Counted from the stretch's first letter, positions 18,575-26,587 are shown. The stretch: 64,000 nt of DNA from an uncultured Alistipes sp. (GCA_944326035.1 CALVCS010000011.1:310001-374000), one strand, 5' to 3'. Numbers and translations: made by a program. Notes: generated by a model not told the origin, from the sequence alone.

Positions 18575-19321
18575 ATGAAAAGTGTAGAAGAAACTTTGTT
18601 GACGCGTCGATCGATTCGACGGTATGAACGCAAAAAAATAGAACCCGAAAAGTTGGCCTATATTTATGAGGCGATTCGGAATACTCCCACCAGTTATAAT
18701 GGCCAGCAGTTTTCGGTGATTGCTATCAATGACCAGCCGACCAAGGAGGAAATTTATGCCATTACCGGACAGAAACAGATTAAAACCTGCTCGACTTTTT
18801 TGCTGTTTTGCCTGGATTACCATAAGTTGAAGGTGGCGACGGCTTTGCAAGGAGTGGAAACGCCGGGATTTGAAACGACGATCGACGGCTACACCGTGGG
18901 GGTGATCGATGCCTCGTTGGCGATGATGAGTGCCGTGACGGCTGCCGAATCGTTAGGCTTGGGGTGTTGTTGTGTGGGGTATGCCCGGACGGCCGATCCC
19001 GAACGGCTGGCGACGATGTTGAAGTTGCCGCAGGGGGTTTCTATCGTGTGTGGGTTGACGTTGGGGTATCCCTCCGAAATGCCCGATCTGAAACCTAAAT
19101 TGCCGGTGGAACTGGTCGTGCATCAGGAAACCTATACCTCGGATGACGCCATGAAACAGGGCTTGGCCGATTATGACGAACAGATTCGTCGGTTCAATGC
19201 GTCGCGTGCACTCAGCCAGACCGATAATGATTGGTCGGTGCATGTGACCGATTATCATCGTCACAGTATGGAGCACGGTATTGCGGCTTATTTGAAAAAG
19301 TGGTTGGGCTTAAAATTGTAA
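18575..19321 (+). CDS. Nitroreductase family protein (FMN-dependent NAD(P)H oxidoreductase)
   Basis: 248 residues opening SVEETLLTRRSIRRYERKKI, the FMN-phosphate binding motif of nitroreductases. It continues with TPTSYNGQQFSVIAI and LGLGCCCVGYARTADPERLA, which frames the flavin and dimer interface. Such enzymes reduce quinones, flavins or nitro compounds with NAD(P)H in the cytosol. ATG 18575 was chosen over an in-frame start at 18419, because the longer N-terminus is not family-like and a -7-like TATCTTTA at 18537-18544 lies between them. It is a single-gene unit with its own terminator. The true substrate is unknown. Confidence 0.88.
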   Translation: MKSVEETLLTRRSIRRYERKKIEPEKLAYIYEAIRNTPTSYNGQQFSVIAINDQPTKEEIYAITGQKQIKTCSTFLLFCLDYHKLKVATALQGVETPGFETTIDGYTVGVIDASLAMMSAVTAAESLGLGCCCVGYARTADPERLATMLKLPQGVSIVCGLTLGYPSEMPDLKPKLPVELVVHQETYTSDDAMKQGLADYDEQIRRFNASRALSQTDNDWSVHVTDYHRHSMEHGIAAYLKKWLGLKL

Positions 19322-19343
19322 CATGCCTCGCCTGCTAAGGAAG

Positions 19344-19374
19344 AAAACGCCTGCTTTTACAGCAGGCGTTTTTG
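19344..19374. terminator. Bidirectional hairpin terminator
   Basis: AAAACGCCTGCT / AGCAGGCGTTTT with a five-base loop; the T-run continues on the plus strand and the minus strand also ends in Ts. It separates the nitroreductase from the convergent DeoR gene. The 170 bp between this hairpin and the DeoR stop hold no convincing gene. Confidence 0.85.
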
Positions 19375-19545
19375 TATGAAGGGGGCATTGAAAATTTGTA
19401 TGGAGTGCCTTGGTAATTTACATGAAATGACCCTGGAAGAACGAGAAAGGATTTCTCGAAGAGGGATTGTCGAAGTGGCATCGGGAGCGAGTTACCAGGG
19501 AGCAAACGGGGCTCTCTGGAACGTGTTCTACGCTTTGAAGGGTGC

Positions 19546-20316
19546 TTATCGGGCGATCAGCACTTCGACCCCTTGCTCTTCCAGTTGATGTAGCGTCGTT
19601 TCCGGAATATCTTCATCCGTGACCAGGGTGTCGATCTGTTCCAAGGAGCAGATTTTGCCGAAGCCCTGTTTCGAAAATTTGGAGGAGTCGGCCAACAAAA
19701 TGGTCTTGGTGGCTGCCGACATCATGCGTCGGGTCAACAGTACCTCTTCCAGGTTGGAGGTGGTGATGCCATGCTCTTCGTCGATCCCGTCCGCCCCGAA
19801 GAAGAGTTTGGAGCTGGAGAAGAAATCGAACACATCCAAGGCTGTGTAGGCTCCGCGAACCGACAGTGATTTCGGATCGACCGTTCCTCCCAGTTGGATC
19901 ACATTGACCTGGTCGAGCCGACTCAACTGGGTCGCTACGCTCAGGGAGGGGGTGACGACATTCAGATGTCCATTGGGTTGAATATATCGGGCAAAGGCTC
20001 CGATGGTCGATCCTGAGGCGATGATGATCGAATCGTCCGGTTCGATCAGGCGAGCCGCGGCTTGTCCGATTTTTTCTTTCTTTTCGCGGTTGATCTGCTC
20101 CTTGGCAAACACACTGCGATCGGGAACGAGCGGATTGACCGGACTGGCACTGCCATGGGTTCGGTAAAGTAAACCGCGTTTTTCCAACTCTTTGAAATCT
20201 TTGCGGATCGTTACGACGGTGACCCCTAATTGGGCGGCGATATCGCCAATGCGGATATACCCCTGTTGTTGCAGGGCATCTAAGATAAATTTGTGACGTT
20301 CGGCTATGCTGAGCAT
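19546..20316 (-). CDS. DeoR/GlpR family transcriptional regulator
   Basis: 256 residues. The N-terminal helix-turn-helix is ERHKFILDALQQQGYIRIGDIA ... VTVVTIRKDFKELEKRGLLYRTHG (residues 6-55). The C-terminal DeoR sugar-phosphate sensor domain has SIIIASGSTIGAFARYI and FFGADGIDEEHGITTSNLEEV. These repressors leave DNA when a phosphorylated sugar or glycerol phosphate binds. It is divergent from a dehydrogenase, GlpT-like transporter and phosphatase for glycerol-phosphate-type substrates, so it probably controls them, with a phosphorylated triose or glycerol as inducer. That link is contextual. Confidence 0.9.
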   Translation of the reverse strand: MLSIAERHKFILDALQQQGYIRIGDIAAQLGVTVVTIRKDFKELEKRGLLYRTHGSASPVNPLVPDRSVFAKEQINREKKEKIGQAAARLIEPDDSIIIASGSTIGAFARYIQPNGHLNVVTPSLSVATQLSRLDQVNVIQLGGTVDPKSLSVRGAYTALDVFDFFSSSKLFFGADGIDEEHGITTSNLEEVLLTRRMMSAATKTILLADSSKFSKQGFGKICSLEQIDTLVTDEDIPETTLHQLEEQGVEVLIAR

Positions 20317-20337
20317 GAGGACAAAACTCTAATTTAT

Positions 20338-20345
20338 CAAAGGTA
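20338..20345 (-). promoter_or_regulatory. Promoter -7 box TACCTTTG for the DeoR gene
   Basis: Minus-strand TACCTTTG, an exact TAnnTTTG, 22 bp ahead of the DeoR ATG, giving a leader of about 18 nt. No -33 TTTG is evident. Confidence 0.5.
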
Positions 20346-20441
20346 ACAAATCTTTTCGGGAATGCCTAATGACGCTGTTCGGCGCTTAGAACGCTTCTGG
20401 AGAGTCTTGCGCTGAGAATGTTTCGTTTTGTGGTTATTTTG

Positions 20442-20473
20442 TTTGTTTTTCTAACATGATAAACGTATTTTTG
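20442..20473 (+). promoter_or_regulatory. Distal promoter TTTG-N20-TATTTTTG, about 360 bp ahead of the dehydrogenase
   Basis: TTTG at 20442-20445, 20 bp, then TATTTTTG at 20466-20473: a perfect two-element match. The next annotated ATG is at 20832, so its transcript carries a long leader or an undetected small product. The surrounding T-rich stretch could also hold the DeoR operator. Confidence 0.55.
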
Positions 20474-20751
20474 TTTTGCTTTCAGGTCCTTTGAAGCCAG
20501 GGAAAGAGAAAATAGCCTTTAAATAAAATCTGGTAAAATTTGCAGCATAGCCTTTTGGCATCATCTTGTGCCCGCTGGAAGAGGGGATGACTCAGCATCG
20601 AGGTTCCGCCGCCTCTTTTCTGAGATCCCTCTCCAGGTCGGGGCGATACCGACCGCGAGCGGTGGCGCTATCTACTTGGCTTGTCCCGAAAAATAGAGGT
20701 CTACCCTACCCGATTTCGGGCTGTAAAGCCGTTCGGGGCCGATTCGTCGGG
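20474..20751 (+). other. Long leader region between two promoters, no recognised gene
   Basis: This stretch follows a strong-looking promoter. It contains a 7-bp inverted repeat CCCGAAA (20685-20691) / TTTCGGG (20714-20720). A 75-codon frame with a non-ATG start (20566-20793) has no recognisable content and I do not call it a gene. I could not match it to a known riboswitch by eye. Confidence 0.3.
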
Positions 20752-20782
20752 TTGGAAGAAACCGAAAATATGGCTATCTTGT
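20752..20782 (+). promoter_or_regulatory. Proximal promoter candidate TTG-N20-TATCTTGT
   Basis: TTG at 20752-20754 and TATCTTGT at 20775-20782, spaced by 20 bp. The -7 box deviates from TAnnTTTG in its last two bases. It would give a leader of roughly 45 nt to ATG 20832. Confidence 0.4.
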
Positions 20783-20831
20783 CTCTCAAATAGAAGCCTA
20801 ATTAAGTGTGTTAACAAATAAATTGTTTTGT

Positions 20832-22172
20832 ATGAATCGAGTACAAAAAGCCTTGGAACGGACGAGCGATACGCGCGCCCTGGAAATCGGAAGTGGAATT
20901 CTTCCTCATGTGGGAAAGATGTTTAAGGATCTTTTCCCCGGTCAGAAGGCTCTGATCGTTGCCGATACCAATACGTATGAAGTGGCTGGACGAACCGTTC
21001 ACCAGTTGCTGGAAGAAGCTGGCATCGTCCAAGAAGAACCGTATATTTTCGATGATCCCGATTTGCATGCCGAATGGCGTTTTGTGGAACGTTTGGATGG
21101 ACATCTCAAACAGACCGATGCTATTGTCGTGGCCGTAGGTTCCGGTACGATCAATGACCTGAGTAAACTGTGCTCTTATCATCAGGGTCGTCGCTATATG
21201 TGTGTGGCGACAGCCGCTTCGATGGATGGATATGCCGCTTATGGCGCATCGGTGATTTTCGAAGGAAACAAACAGACGTTCGAATGTCCGGCTCCTCTGG
21301 GTATATTGGCCGATACGGCGGTGATTGCCGGGGCGCCGTCTGAAATGACGGCGGCAGGTTATGCCGATCTGTTTGCGAAAGTGCCGGCCGGAGCCGACTG
21401 GATTTTGGCCGACGAACTGGGCGTGGAACCGATTGATACCTTTGCCTTCTCGATCGTGCAGGATGGGCTGAAAGATGCGTTGGCCGATCCGGAAGGGGTA
21501 CGGAGCGGTGACGAAAAGAAAATCGAAGCCTTGATCGAAGGTTTGATGTTGGGTGGGTTTGCGATGCAGGCCTCCCGTACGAGTCGTCCGGCTTCGGGGG
21601 CCGATCATCAGTTCAGTCATCTGTGGGATATGGAACATCATACGTTTCATGGTCATGCCCCCTCGCATGGGTTCAAGGTGAGCATCGGTATGTTGGCCTC
21701 GCTCGCACTGTACGATCAGTTGCTGGCGACCGATATTCCTCATCTCGATGTGGAAGCTTGTGTGAAGGCTTGGCCTACGGCAGAAGAGTCCGATCGGGTC
21801 GCTTTGGAACTCTATGCCGGTTCTGATTTCCCGGAACTGGGTTTGCGGGAAACACGGGCTAAATATATCCCGAAAGACCAATTGCGCGATCAGTTGAATG
21901 TACTGAAGACCCATTGGCCGCGGCTCAAAGAACGTTTGCAGGCTCAGTTGGTGCCCTTCTCCGAAGCCAAACGGAGACTCGATCTGGTGGGGGCTCCGAC
22001 CGATCCGTCGCAGATCGGGATTGGACGGGAACGACTGCATATGGACTTCATTAAAGCACAGCATATTCGTCGGCGTTTTACCATTTTGGATGTAGCGGTT
22101 CGTATCTGTATGTTGGATCATTGGGTGGATGTCATTCTCTCGCCGGAAGGGGTATGGCCTCCGCTGAAATAG
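20832..22172 (+). CDS. sn-glycerol-1-phosphate dehydrogenase-like protein (EgsA/AraM family)
   Basis: 446 residues of the iron-containing alcohol dehydrogenase superfamily. The NAD(P) site has AVGSGTINDLSKLCSYH (about 102-118). The middle has CVATAASMDGYAAYGASVIF and SEMTAAGYADLFAKVPAGADW. Metal-site histidines sit in ADHQFSHLWDMEHH and GHAPSHGFKVSIG. The family reduces DHAP to sn-glycerol 1-phosphate, the archaeal enantiomer; B. subtilis AraM is the characterised bacterial example. This protein is about 50 residues longer than AraM. The transporter and HAD phosphatase follow on the same strand. An upstream in-frame GTG (20808) is a less likely start. Physiological direction and chirality are not proven. 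Confidence 0.85.
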   Translation: MNRVQKALERTSDTRALEIGSGILPHVGKMFKDLFPGQKALIVADTNTYEVAGRTVHQLLEEAGIVQEEPYIFDDPDLHAEWRFVERLDGHLKQTDAIVVAVGSGTINDLSKLCSYHQGRRYMCVATAASMDGYAAYGASVIFEGNKQTFECPAPLGILADTAVIAGAPSEMTAAGYADLFAKVPAGADWILADELGVEPIDTFAFSIVQDGLKDALADPEGVRSGDEKKIEALIEGLMLGGFAMQASRTSRPASGADHQFSHLWDMEHHTFHGHAPSHGFKVSIGMLASLALYDQLLATDIPHLDVEACVKAWPTAEESDRVALELYAGSDFPELGLRETRAKYIPKDQLRDQLNVLKTHWPRLKERLQAQLVPFSEAKRRLDLVGAPTDPSQIGIGRERLHMDFIKAQHIRRRFTILDVAVRICMLDHWVDVILSPEGVWPPLK

Positions 22173-22201
22173 AACGAAATACCTAAAACCTAAACGACAC
22201 A

Positions 22202-23563
22202 ATGGCAGAACAAACCATGAACGCCGAGACCGCTCGGAAATTTAAATATTGGCAGACCCGAACCATCATCGTCACGATGATCGGGTATGCCTTGTTTTAT
22301 TTTGTGCGCAAGAACTTCAGTCTGGCGATGCCCGGCATGGAGGCCGATTTGGGAATCACCAAAACGAGCCTGGGGATCTTTCTGACTCTCAATGGACTGA
22401 TCTACGGTCTGTCGAAATTTCTGGGAGGCATGATCGGAGACCGGGTCAATGCCCGATTCTTTATGGCGATCGGATTGGCGCTGTGTGCGATCTCCAATTT
22501 TGCCTTCGGGTTCGGGGAAGATATCGCCAGCTGGATTACGGGAGAGACCTCCGGCAGTCAGTTTACCAATACGTTGGTGCTATTTTTGGGCATCATGTGG
22601 GTCCTGAACGGCCTGTTGCAAGGGTCGGGATTCCCTCCCTGCGCCCGACTGTTGACCCATTGGATCCCGCCTCGCGAGTTGGCGACCAAAATGTCCGTGT
22701 GGAACACCTCTCATTCCGTGGGAGCCGGGCTGGTCGTGATTCTTTGCGGCTATATCATGGGCAATCTGGGGAGCGGTCCCGATCACGTGGGCGCCTGGAA
22801 ATGGTGCTTCTGGATCCCGGCCGGGATCGCTTTTGCCGGATCGGTCGCTTTGTTGATCTTTCTGCGGGATACCCCCTCTTCGGTCGGTTTGCCCGAACTG
22901 CCCGGTACTGGTGACCAAGCTCCTTCACAAGAGAAACAAAAAGGCGAGGTCATGCGAATCTTCCGGAAACATGTGTTCGCGAATCCCTTGATTTGGATTC
23001 TGTCGTTCGCCAGCTTTTTTGTCTACATCGTTCGGTTTTGTGTGTTGGACTGGGGCCCTACCCTGCTGAGCCAATCCAAAGGCGTTAGTATGGAACATGC
23101 CGGCTGGTTGGTCGCGATGTTCGAAATTGCCGGGATTTTGGGGATGCTCGTGGCGGGGAAGGTAACCGATAAGTACCTGGGCGGACGCGCTCATCGCACT
23201 TGTGTCTTCTGCATGGCGGGTGCCGCAGCGTTTATCTTCCTGTTCTGGCAACTGCCCTCGGATGCTCCTTTGTGGATGCTGTATACGTCATTGTGTATCT
23301 CCGGGTTCTTTATTTATGGTCCGCAAGCCTTGGTGGGGGTTGCGGCAGCCAATCAGGCCACGAAAAAGGCCGCGGCGACAGCTGTCGGTTTTACCGGGCT
23401 GTTCAGCTATGCCAGTACCCTCATTTCCGGAGTAGGTTTTGGGATGTTGGCCCAATATTACGGGTGGACCTATGTATATATCGCGATGGTGGGGATGTCG
23501 CTGATTGGCATGTTGATTTTCCTGCTGATGTGGCGGACCAAAGGCAATGGTTATGAAGAGTAA
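22202..23563 (+). CDS. MFS organophosphate:phosphate antiporter (GlpT/UhpC family)
   Basis: 453 residues with twelve hydrophobic segments. The N-terminus YALFYFVRKNFSLAMPGMEADLG and GLSKFLGGMIGDRVNARFF are the GlpT/UhpT family signature, and WNTSHSVGAGLV also fits. In the family such carriers exchange glycerol 3-phosphate or hexose phosphate for inorganic phosphate across the inner membrane. It starts 29 bp after the dehydrogenase and its end overlaps possible starts of the phosphatase. Context favours a glycerol-phosphate-like substrate over hexose phosphate, and the DeoR-type regulator is consistent with that. Confidence 0.87.
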   Translation: MAEQTMNAETARKFKYWQTRTIIVTMIGYALFYFVRKNFSLAMPGMEADLGITKTSLGIFLTLNGLIYGLSKFLGGMIGDRVNARFFMAIGLALCAISNFAFGFGEDIASWITGETSGSQFTNTLVLFLGIMWVLNGLLQGSGFPPCARLLTHWIPPRELATKMSVWNTSHSVGAGLVVILCGYIMGNLGSGPDHVGAWKWCFWIPAGIAFAGSVALLIFLRDTPSSVGLPELPGTGDQAPSQEKQKGEVMRIFRKHVFANPLIWILSFASFFVYIVRFCVLDWGPTLLSQSKGVSMEHAGWLVAMFEIAGILGMLVAGKVTDKYLGGRAHRTCVFCMAGAAAFIFLFWQLPSDAPLWMLYTSLCISGFFIYGPQALVGVAAANQATKKAAATAVGFTGLFSYASTLISGVGFGMLAQYYGWTYVYIAMVGMSLIGMLIFLLMWRTKGNGYEE

Positions 23564-23564
23564 T

Positions 23565-24422
23565 ATGATCGAAAAATATGTATCGGTCTTCTCGGAAGAC
23601 GATTTGATGGAACGGTGTCGTCGCATTCGTCATGTGGCGCTGGATATGGATGGAACGATTTATATGGGAGGAACTCTTTTTCCCTATACCCTCTCCTTTT
23701 TGGAAGGGTTGAAGTCGATGGGAATCAGCTACTCTTTTCTGACTAACAATCCCAGCCGCAGTTTGGGTGAATATCTGCAAAAGCTCGCTAAACTGGGTAT
23801 TCCAGCCACCGAGGAGGAGATGTATACCACCGTCGGGGCAACGATCGATTATCTGCATGCCCACTATCCCCAGGCCCGTAAACTCTTTTTATTGGGGACG
23901 CCGGGGATGATCGGGCAGTTCGAACAAGCCGGTTTTGTCTCGACGGACGATGATGCGGCCGATGTGCCGGATGTGGTGATCGCCTCGTTCGATATGAGTT
24001 TGACCTATGATCGACTGTGTTGCGCCGCTTGGTGGATCAGTCAGGGATTGCCCTATCTGGCGACGAATCCCGACCGGGTTTGTCCGACCGATCTGCCGAC
24101 GGTGTTGGTGGATTGCGGTTCGATCTGCAAGTGTCTGGAGGAGGCCACAGGGCGTCGACCCGACAAGGTGCTCGGGAAACCCGATCCGGATATGTTGACC
24201 GGCATTCTTGATCGCCATGGCCTTCAGCCCGATCAAATTGCCATGGCCGGAGACCGCATCTATACCGACATTGAGATGGCTCGACGAGCAGGAGCGTTGG
24301 GGGTATTGGTCCTCTCGGGGGAAACAACCTGGGAAACGGCTTCTGCGGCCGATCCTCGTCCGGATATTACGGTTCGGACGGTGGCGGATTTCGGCGATCT
24401 GTTGCGTCGTTCTCGGGCGTAA
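23565..24422 (+). CDS. HAD superfamily IIA phosphatase (NagD/glycerol-phosphate phosphatase-like)
   Basis: 285 residues with all HAD motifs: VALDMDGTIYMGG (nucleophile Asp), FLTNNPSRS (motif II), KVLGKPDPDM (lysine) and AMAGDRIYTDIEMARRAGALGVLV (acidic motif IV). The C2a cap between motifs II and III marks subclass IIA, which includes NagD and eukaryotic phosphoglycolate/glycerol-3-phosphate phosphatases. Together with the dehydrogenase and transporter it could form or dephosphorylate glycerol phosphate. ATG 23565 follows GAAGAG just after the transporter stop; in-frame ATGs at 23547 and 23553 would overlap the transporter. Confidence 0.86.
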   Translation: MIEKYVSVFSEDDLMERCRRIRHVALDMDGTIYMGGTLFPYTLSFLEGLKSMGISYSFLTNNPSRSLGEYLQKLAKLGIPATEEEMYTTVGATIDYLHAHYPQARKLFLLGTPGMIGQFEQAGFVSTDDDAADVPDVVIASFDMSLTYDRLCCAAWWISQGLPYLATNPDRVCPTDLPTVLVDCGSICKCLEEATGRRPDKVLGKPDPDMLTGILDRHGLQPDQIAMAGDRIYTDIEMARRAGALGVLVLSGETTWETASAADPRPDITVRTVADFGDLLRRSRA

Positions 24423-24542
24423 TTGGGAAACGGTGACGGGCTAAACCGTCTGCCGTCGATGTCTTTCGAGCTTACAGATGGGAATGCTTCCCCGAACCGA
24501 GAAGATGAAACGTTCGGGAAAACAGAATCGATCCACGTATTA

Positions 24543-24588
24543 AAAAAGAACAGGAGGAGTGATTTAATCACTCCTCCTGTTCTTTTTT
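24543..24588. terminator. Strong bidirectional hairpin terminator
   Basis: A nearly perfect 22-bp inverted repeat beginning AAAAAGAACAGGAGGAGTGA, with only a base or two at the centre, ending in a T-run on both strands. It closes the glycerol-phosphate operon and separates it from the two-component genes. Confidence 0.9.
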
Positions 24589-24663
24589 ATGAAGTAAACC
24601 CCGGGGAAGAAGAGCATGATGGATAGAATTTCTATAAAAAGAGGTAGAATCTCGGAAATATTC

Positions 24664-24671
24664 TATATTTG
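24664..24671 (+). promoter_or_regulatory. Promoter -7 box TATATTTG for the histidine kinase gene
   Basis: An exact TAnnTTTG only 5 bp before the first possible ATG (24677). If used, transcription begins within a few bases of that ATG, so either the mRNA is leaderless or the second ATG (24689) is the true start. No TTTG lies 20 bp upstream. Confidence 0.5.
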
Positions 24672-24688
24672 TCGATATGGCTGTGCGT

Positions 24689-25747
24689 ATGACAACCCCT
24701 TCTCCTAAAAAGCGTTTCTTGGGTCAATGGATCGCTTTGTCTCTCATTTTGTTTGTGTTGTACGAAATCTTGTGGTTTCCCGTCGATCGCTACTATCATG
24801 AGGAGGGGTATGCGTTTTTGCATGGAGCCGAATGGAGCGTGGATCTGATGATCTGTATGATCTTGGCGTGGGTCGATATCAAAATCGTGCATTTTTATGT
24901 AGTTCGGCGCTTTTTCTTGACTTGGCGCAAAAATCAGATTCGATGGTTGACCATCGGCCTGATGGGGTTGAACCTGTTGATTGCCGTGGGATGTACGATA
25001 CTGGAGAATTTCTGTTATGGAAGATTGGGAATTTTGGATTGGGATCGCACCGATAATGTATTGAATACGTATGGCCTGGCGTTGATCTCAACGGCCTGGG
25101 TGACGGTTTCGCTGTTGATTTACTGCATTGTACAATATCAGGAGATTGCCCGGCAACGAGAGCGAGAATGGCGGGCTGCCTCCGAAACCCGCATGTTGGC
25201 TCTGCAAAGTCAGATCAACCCCCATTTCCTGTTTAATAATTTGAGCGTGGCGATCGGGCTGATCGAAACAGATCCGACGAAAGCTACCCAGTTTTTATCC
25301 GATATGGCGGCGGTCTATCGGCATACCCTGCAGCGGACCCCCCAGCTGCATATCCCGTTGAAAGAGGAGTTGCAACATCTTCGCCGGTTCATGTCTTTGA
25401 TGGAGATCCGTCATGGACATGCCGTAGAGGTCCGGTGGGAGGAGGCCTTGAACGACTCGTCTGCCCGTATTTTCCCCGGAACGTTGCAACTGTTGTTGGA
25501 GAATGTCTTTAAACACAATCGTCTTTCGGTCGCAGATCCGATCCAGGTGTCGATTCGGATCGAAGGCGAACGGTTCGTAGTGGAAAACGATTATCGGCCG
25601 ATTACCCCATCGGTGGAATCCTGTGGCATCGGTCAGGATAATATCCAGCAACGCTATGAAGCGATCGGTTCGGAACGCGTGCGATTTGAGGTGAAAGATC
25701 AGAAATATATCGTTCAATTTCCGGTGCTATCGAATGAAAGAGTATGA
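24689..25747 (+). CDS. LytS-type sensor histidine kinase (system 1)
   Basis: 352 residues. Four hydrophobic segments lie in the first 145 residues (for example LSLILFVLYEILWFPV and GLMGLNLLIAVGCTIL). A His_kinase domain follows with the phospho-acceptor motif LQSQINPHFLFNNLSVAIGL, and a compact ATPase C-terminus (LQLLLENVFKHN, GIGQDNIQQRYE). It belongs to the LytS/YehU/YpdA class, which partners LytTR response regulators; it has no obvious GAF or 5TMR domain. Its TGA overlaps the regulator ATG by 4 bp. Start 24689 was chosen because of the -7 box at 24664; ATG 24677 would add four residues. The stimulus is unknown. Confidence 0.9.
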   Translation: MTTPSPKKRFLGQWIALSLILFVLYEILWFPVDRYYHEEGYAFLHGAEWSVDLMICMILAWVDIKIVHFYVVRRFFLTWRKNQIRWLTIGLMGLNLLIAVGCTILENFCYGRLGILDWDRTDNVLNTYGLALISTAWVTVSLLIYCIVQYQEIARQREREWRAASETRMLALQSQINPHFLFNNLSVAIGLIETDPTKATQFLSDMAAVYRHTLQRTPQLHIPLKEELQHLRRFMSLMEIRHGHAVEVRWEEALNDSSARIFPGTLQLLLENVFKHNRLSVADPIQVSIRIEGERFVVENDYRPITPSVESCGIGQDNIQQRYEAIGSERVRFEVKDQKYIVQFPVLSNERV

Positions 25748-26490
25748 GAATTGCGATTATAGAAGATGAACAGCCCAATTACGACCGGCTGAAAAGAATG
25801 CTCAAGGCGCAAGAGATCGATGGGACGATCGATGGTCCCTTGATTTCCGTCGTCGAGGTGAAGCGTTATTTGGCGCAAGGCGTGGCGCCGGATCTGATTT
25901 TTGCCGACATTCGATTGAGTGATGGGTTGGTGTTTGAAGCCTTTAATGAGGTGCAGACCGCCATCCCGGTCATCTTTACCACGGCATATGATGAATATGC
26001 CCTGCGGGCTTTTAAGTACAACAGTCTGGACTATTTGTTGAAACCGATCGATGCCCAAGCCTTGAAACAGGCTTTGGATCGTTTCCGGCGGGGTATGCGA
26101 CCGGAGGAAACGGAACCGTTGTCGAGACTGGAGACGGTAGGTACGGCTCCGTATCGCCGGCGATTCTTGTGCCCGGATCGAGACGGCCACCGCTTGGTCA
26201 AGGTGGACGAAGTCAGTCATATCGCTCTGGAAGAGGGCGTGGTACGACTCTTCCTGACGGATGGGAAGTGTTATCCGATCGATTTCTCGATGGATGAACT
26301 GGAGTCTCAACTCGATCCGGAAGATTTCTTCCGGGCGAATCGTCAGTATATTGTTCATTTGGATTTCATTCAGGGGTTGACCAATCATTGGAGTCGGAAA
26401 ACCCTCGTTCGTTTGCAGCATTTTCCCCAGACGGAAGTGTGGGTCAGCAAAGAACGTTCCTCGGCATTGAAACGGTGGATTAATCGTTAG
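25744..26490 (+). CDS. LytTR response regulator (system 1)
   Basis: 248 residues. The receiver domain (1-120) has acidic IIEDE, phospho-acceptor Asp in DLIFADIRLSDG, and FTTAYDEYALRAFKYNSLDYLLKPI carrying the conserved Thr and Lys. The LytTR DNA-binding domain (about 145-248) has DEVSHIALEEGVVRLFLTDG, DFFRANRQYIVHLDFIQ and EVWVSKERSSALKRWI. LytTR beta-strand domains bind paired direct repeats about two helix turns apart. Exactly such a pair lies 23 bp beyond this gene's stop, ahead of the lipoprotein gene. Confidence 0.94.
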   Translation: MRIAIIEDEQPNYDRLKRMLKAQEIDGTIDGPLISVVEVKRYLAQGVAPDLIFADIRLSDGLVFEAFNEVQTAIPVIFTTAYDEYALRAFKYNSLDYLLKPIDAQALKQALDRFRRGMRPEETEPLSRLETVGTAPYRRRFLCPDRDGHRLVKVDEVSHIALEEGVVRLFLTDGKCYPIDFSMDELESQLDPEDFFRANRQYIVHLDFIQGLTNHWSRKTLVRLQHFPQTEVWVSKERSSALKRWINR

Positions 26491-26513
26491 CGATCATTCG
26501 TCGGTCGATTTTT

Positions 26514-26544
26514 GTCCGTTTCAGGCCTCATTGTGTCCGTTTCA
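26514..26544 (+). promoter_or_regulatory. Putative LytTR operator 1: GTCCGTTTCA-N11-GTCCGTTTCA
   Basis: Two identical 10-bp direct repeats at 26514-26523 and 26535-26544, with 11 bp between and a period of 21 bp. The layout matches LytTR sites; I recall GGCATTTCAT-N11-GGCATTTCAT for E. coli YpdB. The repeats end 35 bp before a TATTTTTG box and lie directly after the regulator gene. Binding itself is inference. Confidence 0.72.
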
Positions 26545-26579
26545 ACCGGTGAAGGAGTGTCAACGCCATGGGGATGCTC

Positions 26580-26587
26580 TATTTTTG
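26580..26587 (+). promoter_or_regulatory. Activator-type promoter -7 box TATTTTTG for the lipoprotein gene
   Basis: An exact TAnnTTTG, with no TTTG or TTG 19-21 bp upstream. It has the same distance to the LytTR repeats (35 bp) as in system 2 (34 bp). The missing -33 element fits a promoter that needs the regulator. Confidence 0.6.

Noticed and set aside
19376..19588. A 70-codon plus-strand frame between the nitroreductase and DeoR gene
   Set aside because: It begins inside the T-run of a terminator, overlaps the end of the DeoR gene, and its product has no recognisable composition.
20566..20793. A 75-codon plus-strand frame upstream of the dehydrogenase
   Set aside because: It needs a non-ATG start, runs through the proximal promoter, and looks random; a leader RNA is a better explanation.
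20811..22202. A 463-codon minus-strand frame opposite the dehydrogenase
   Set aside because: It is rich in Arg, His and Gln, as expected of antisense shadows in this base composition; the plus-strand protein has clear motifs.
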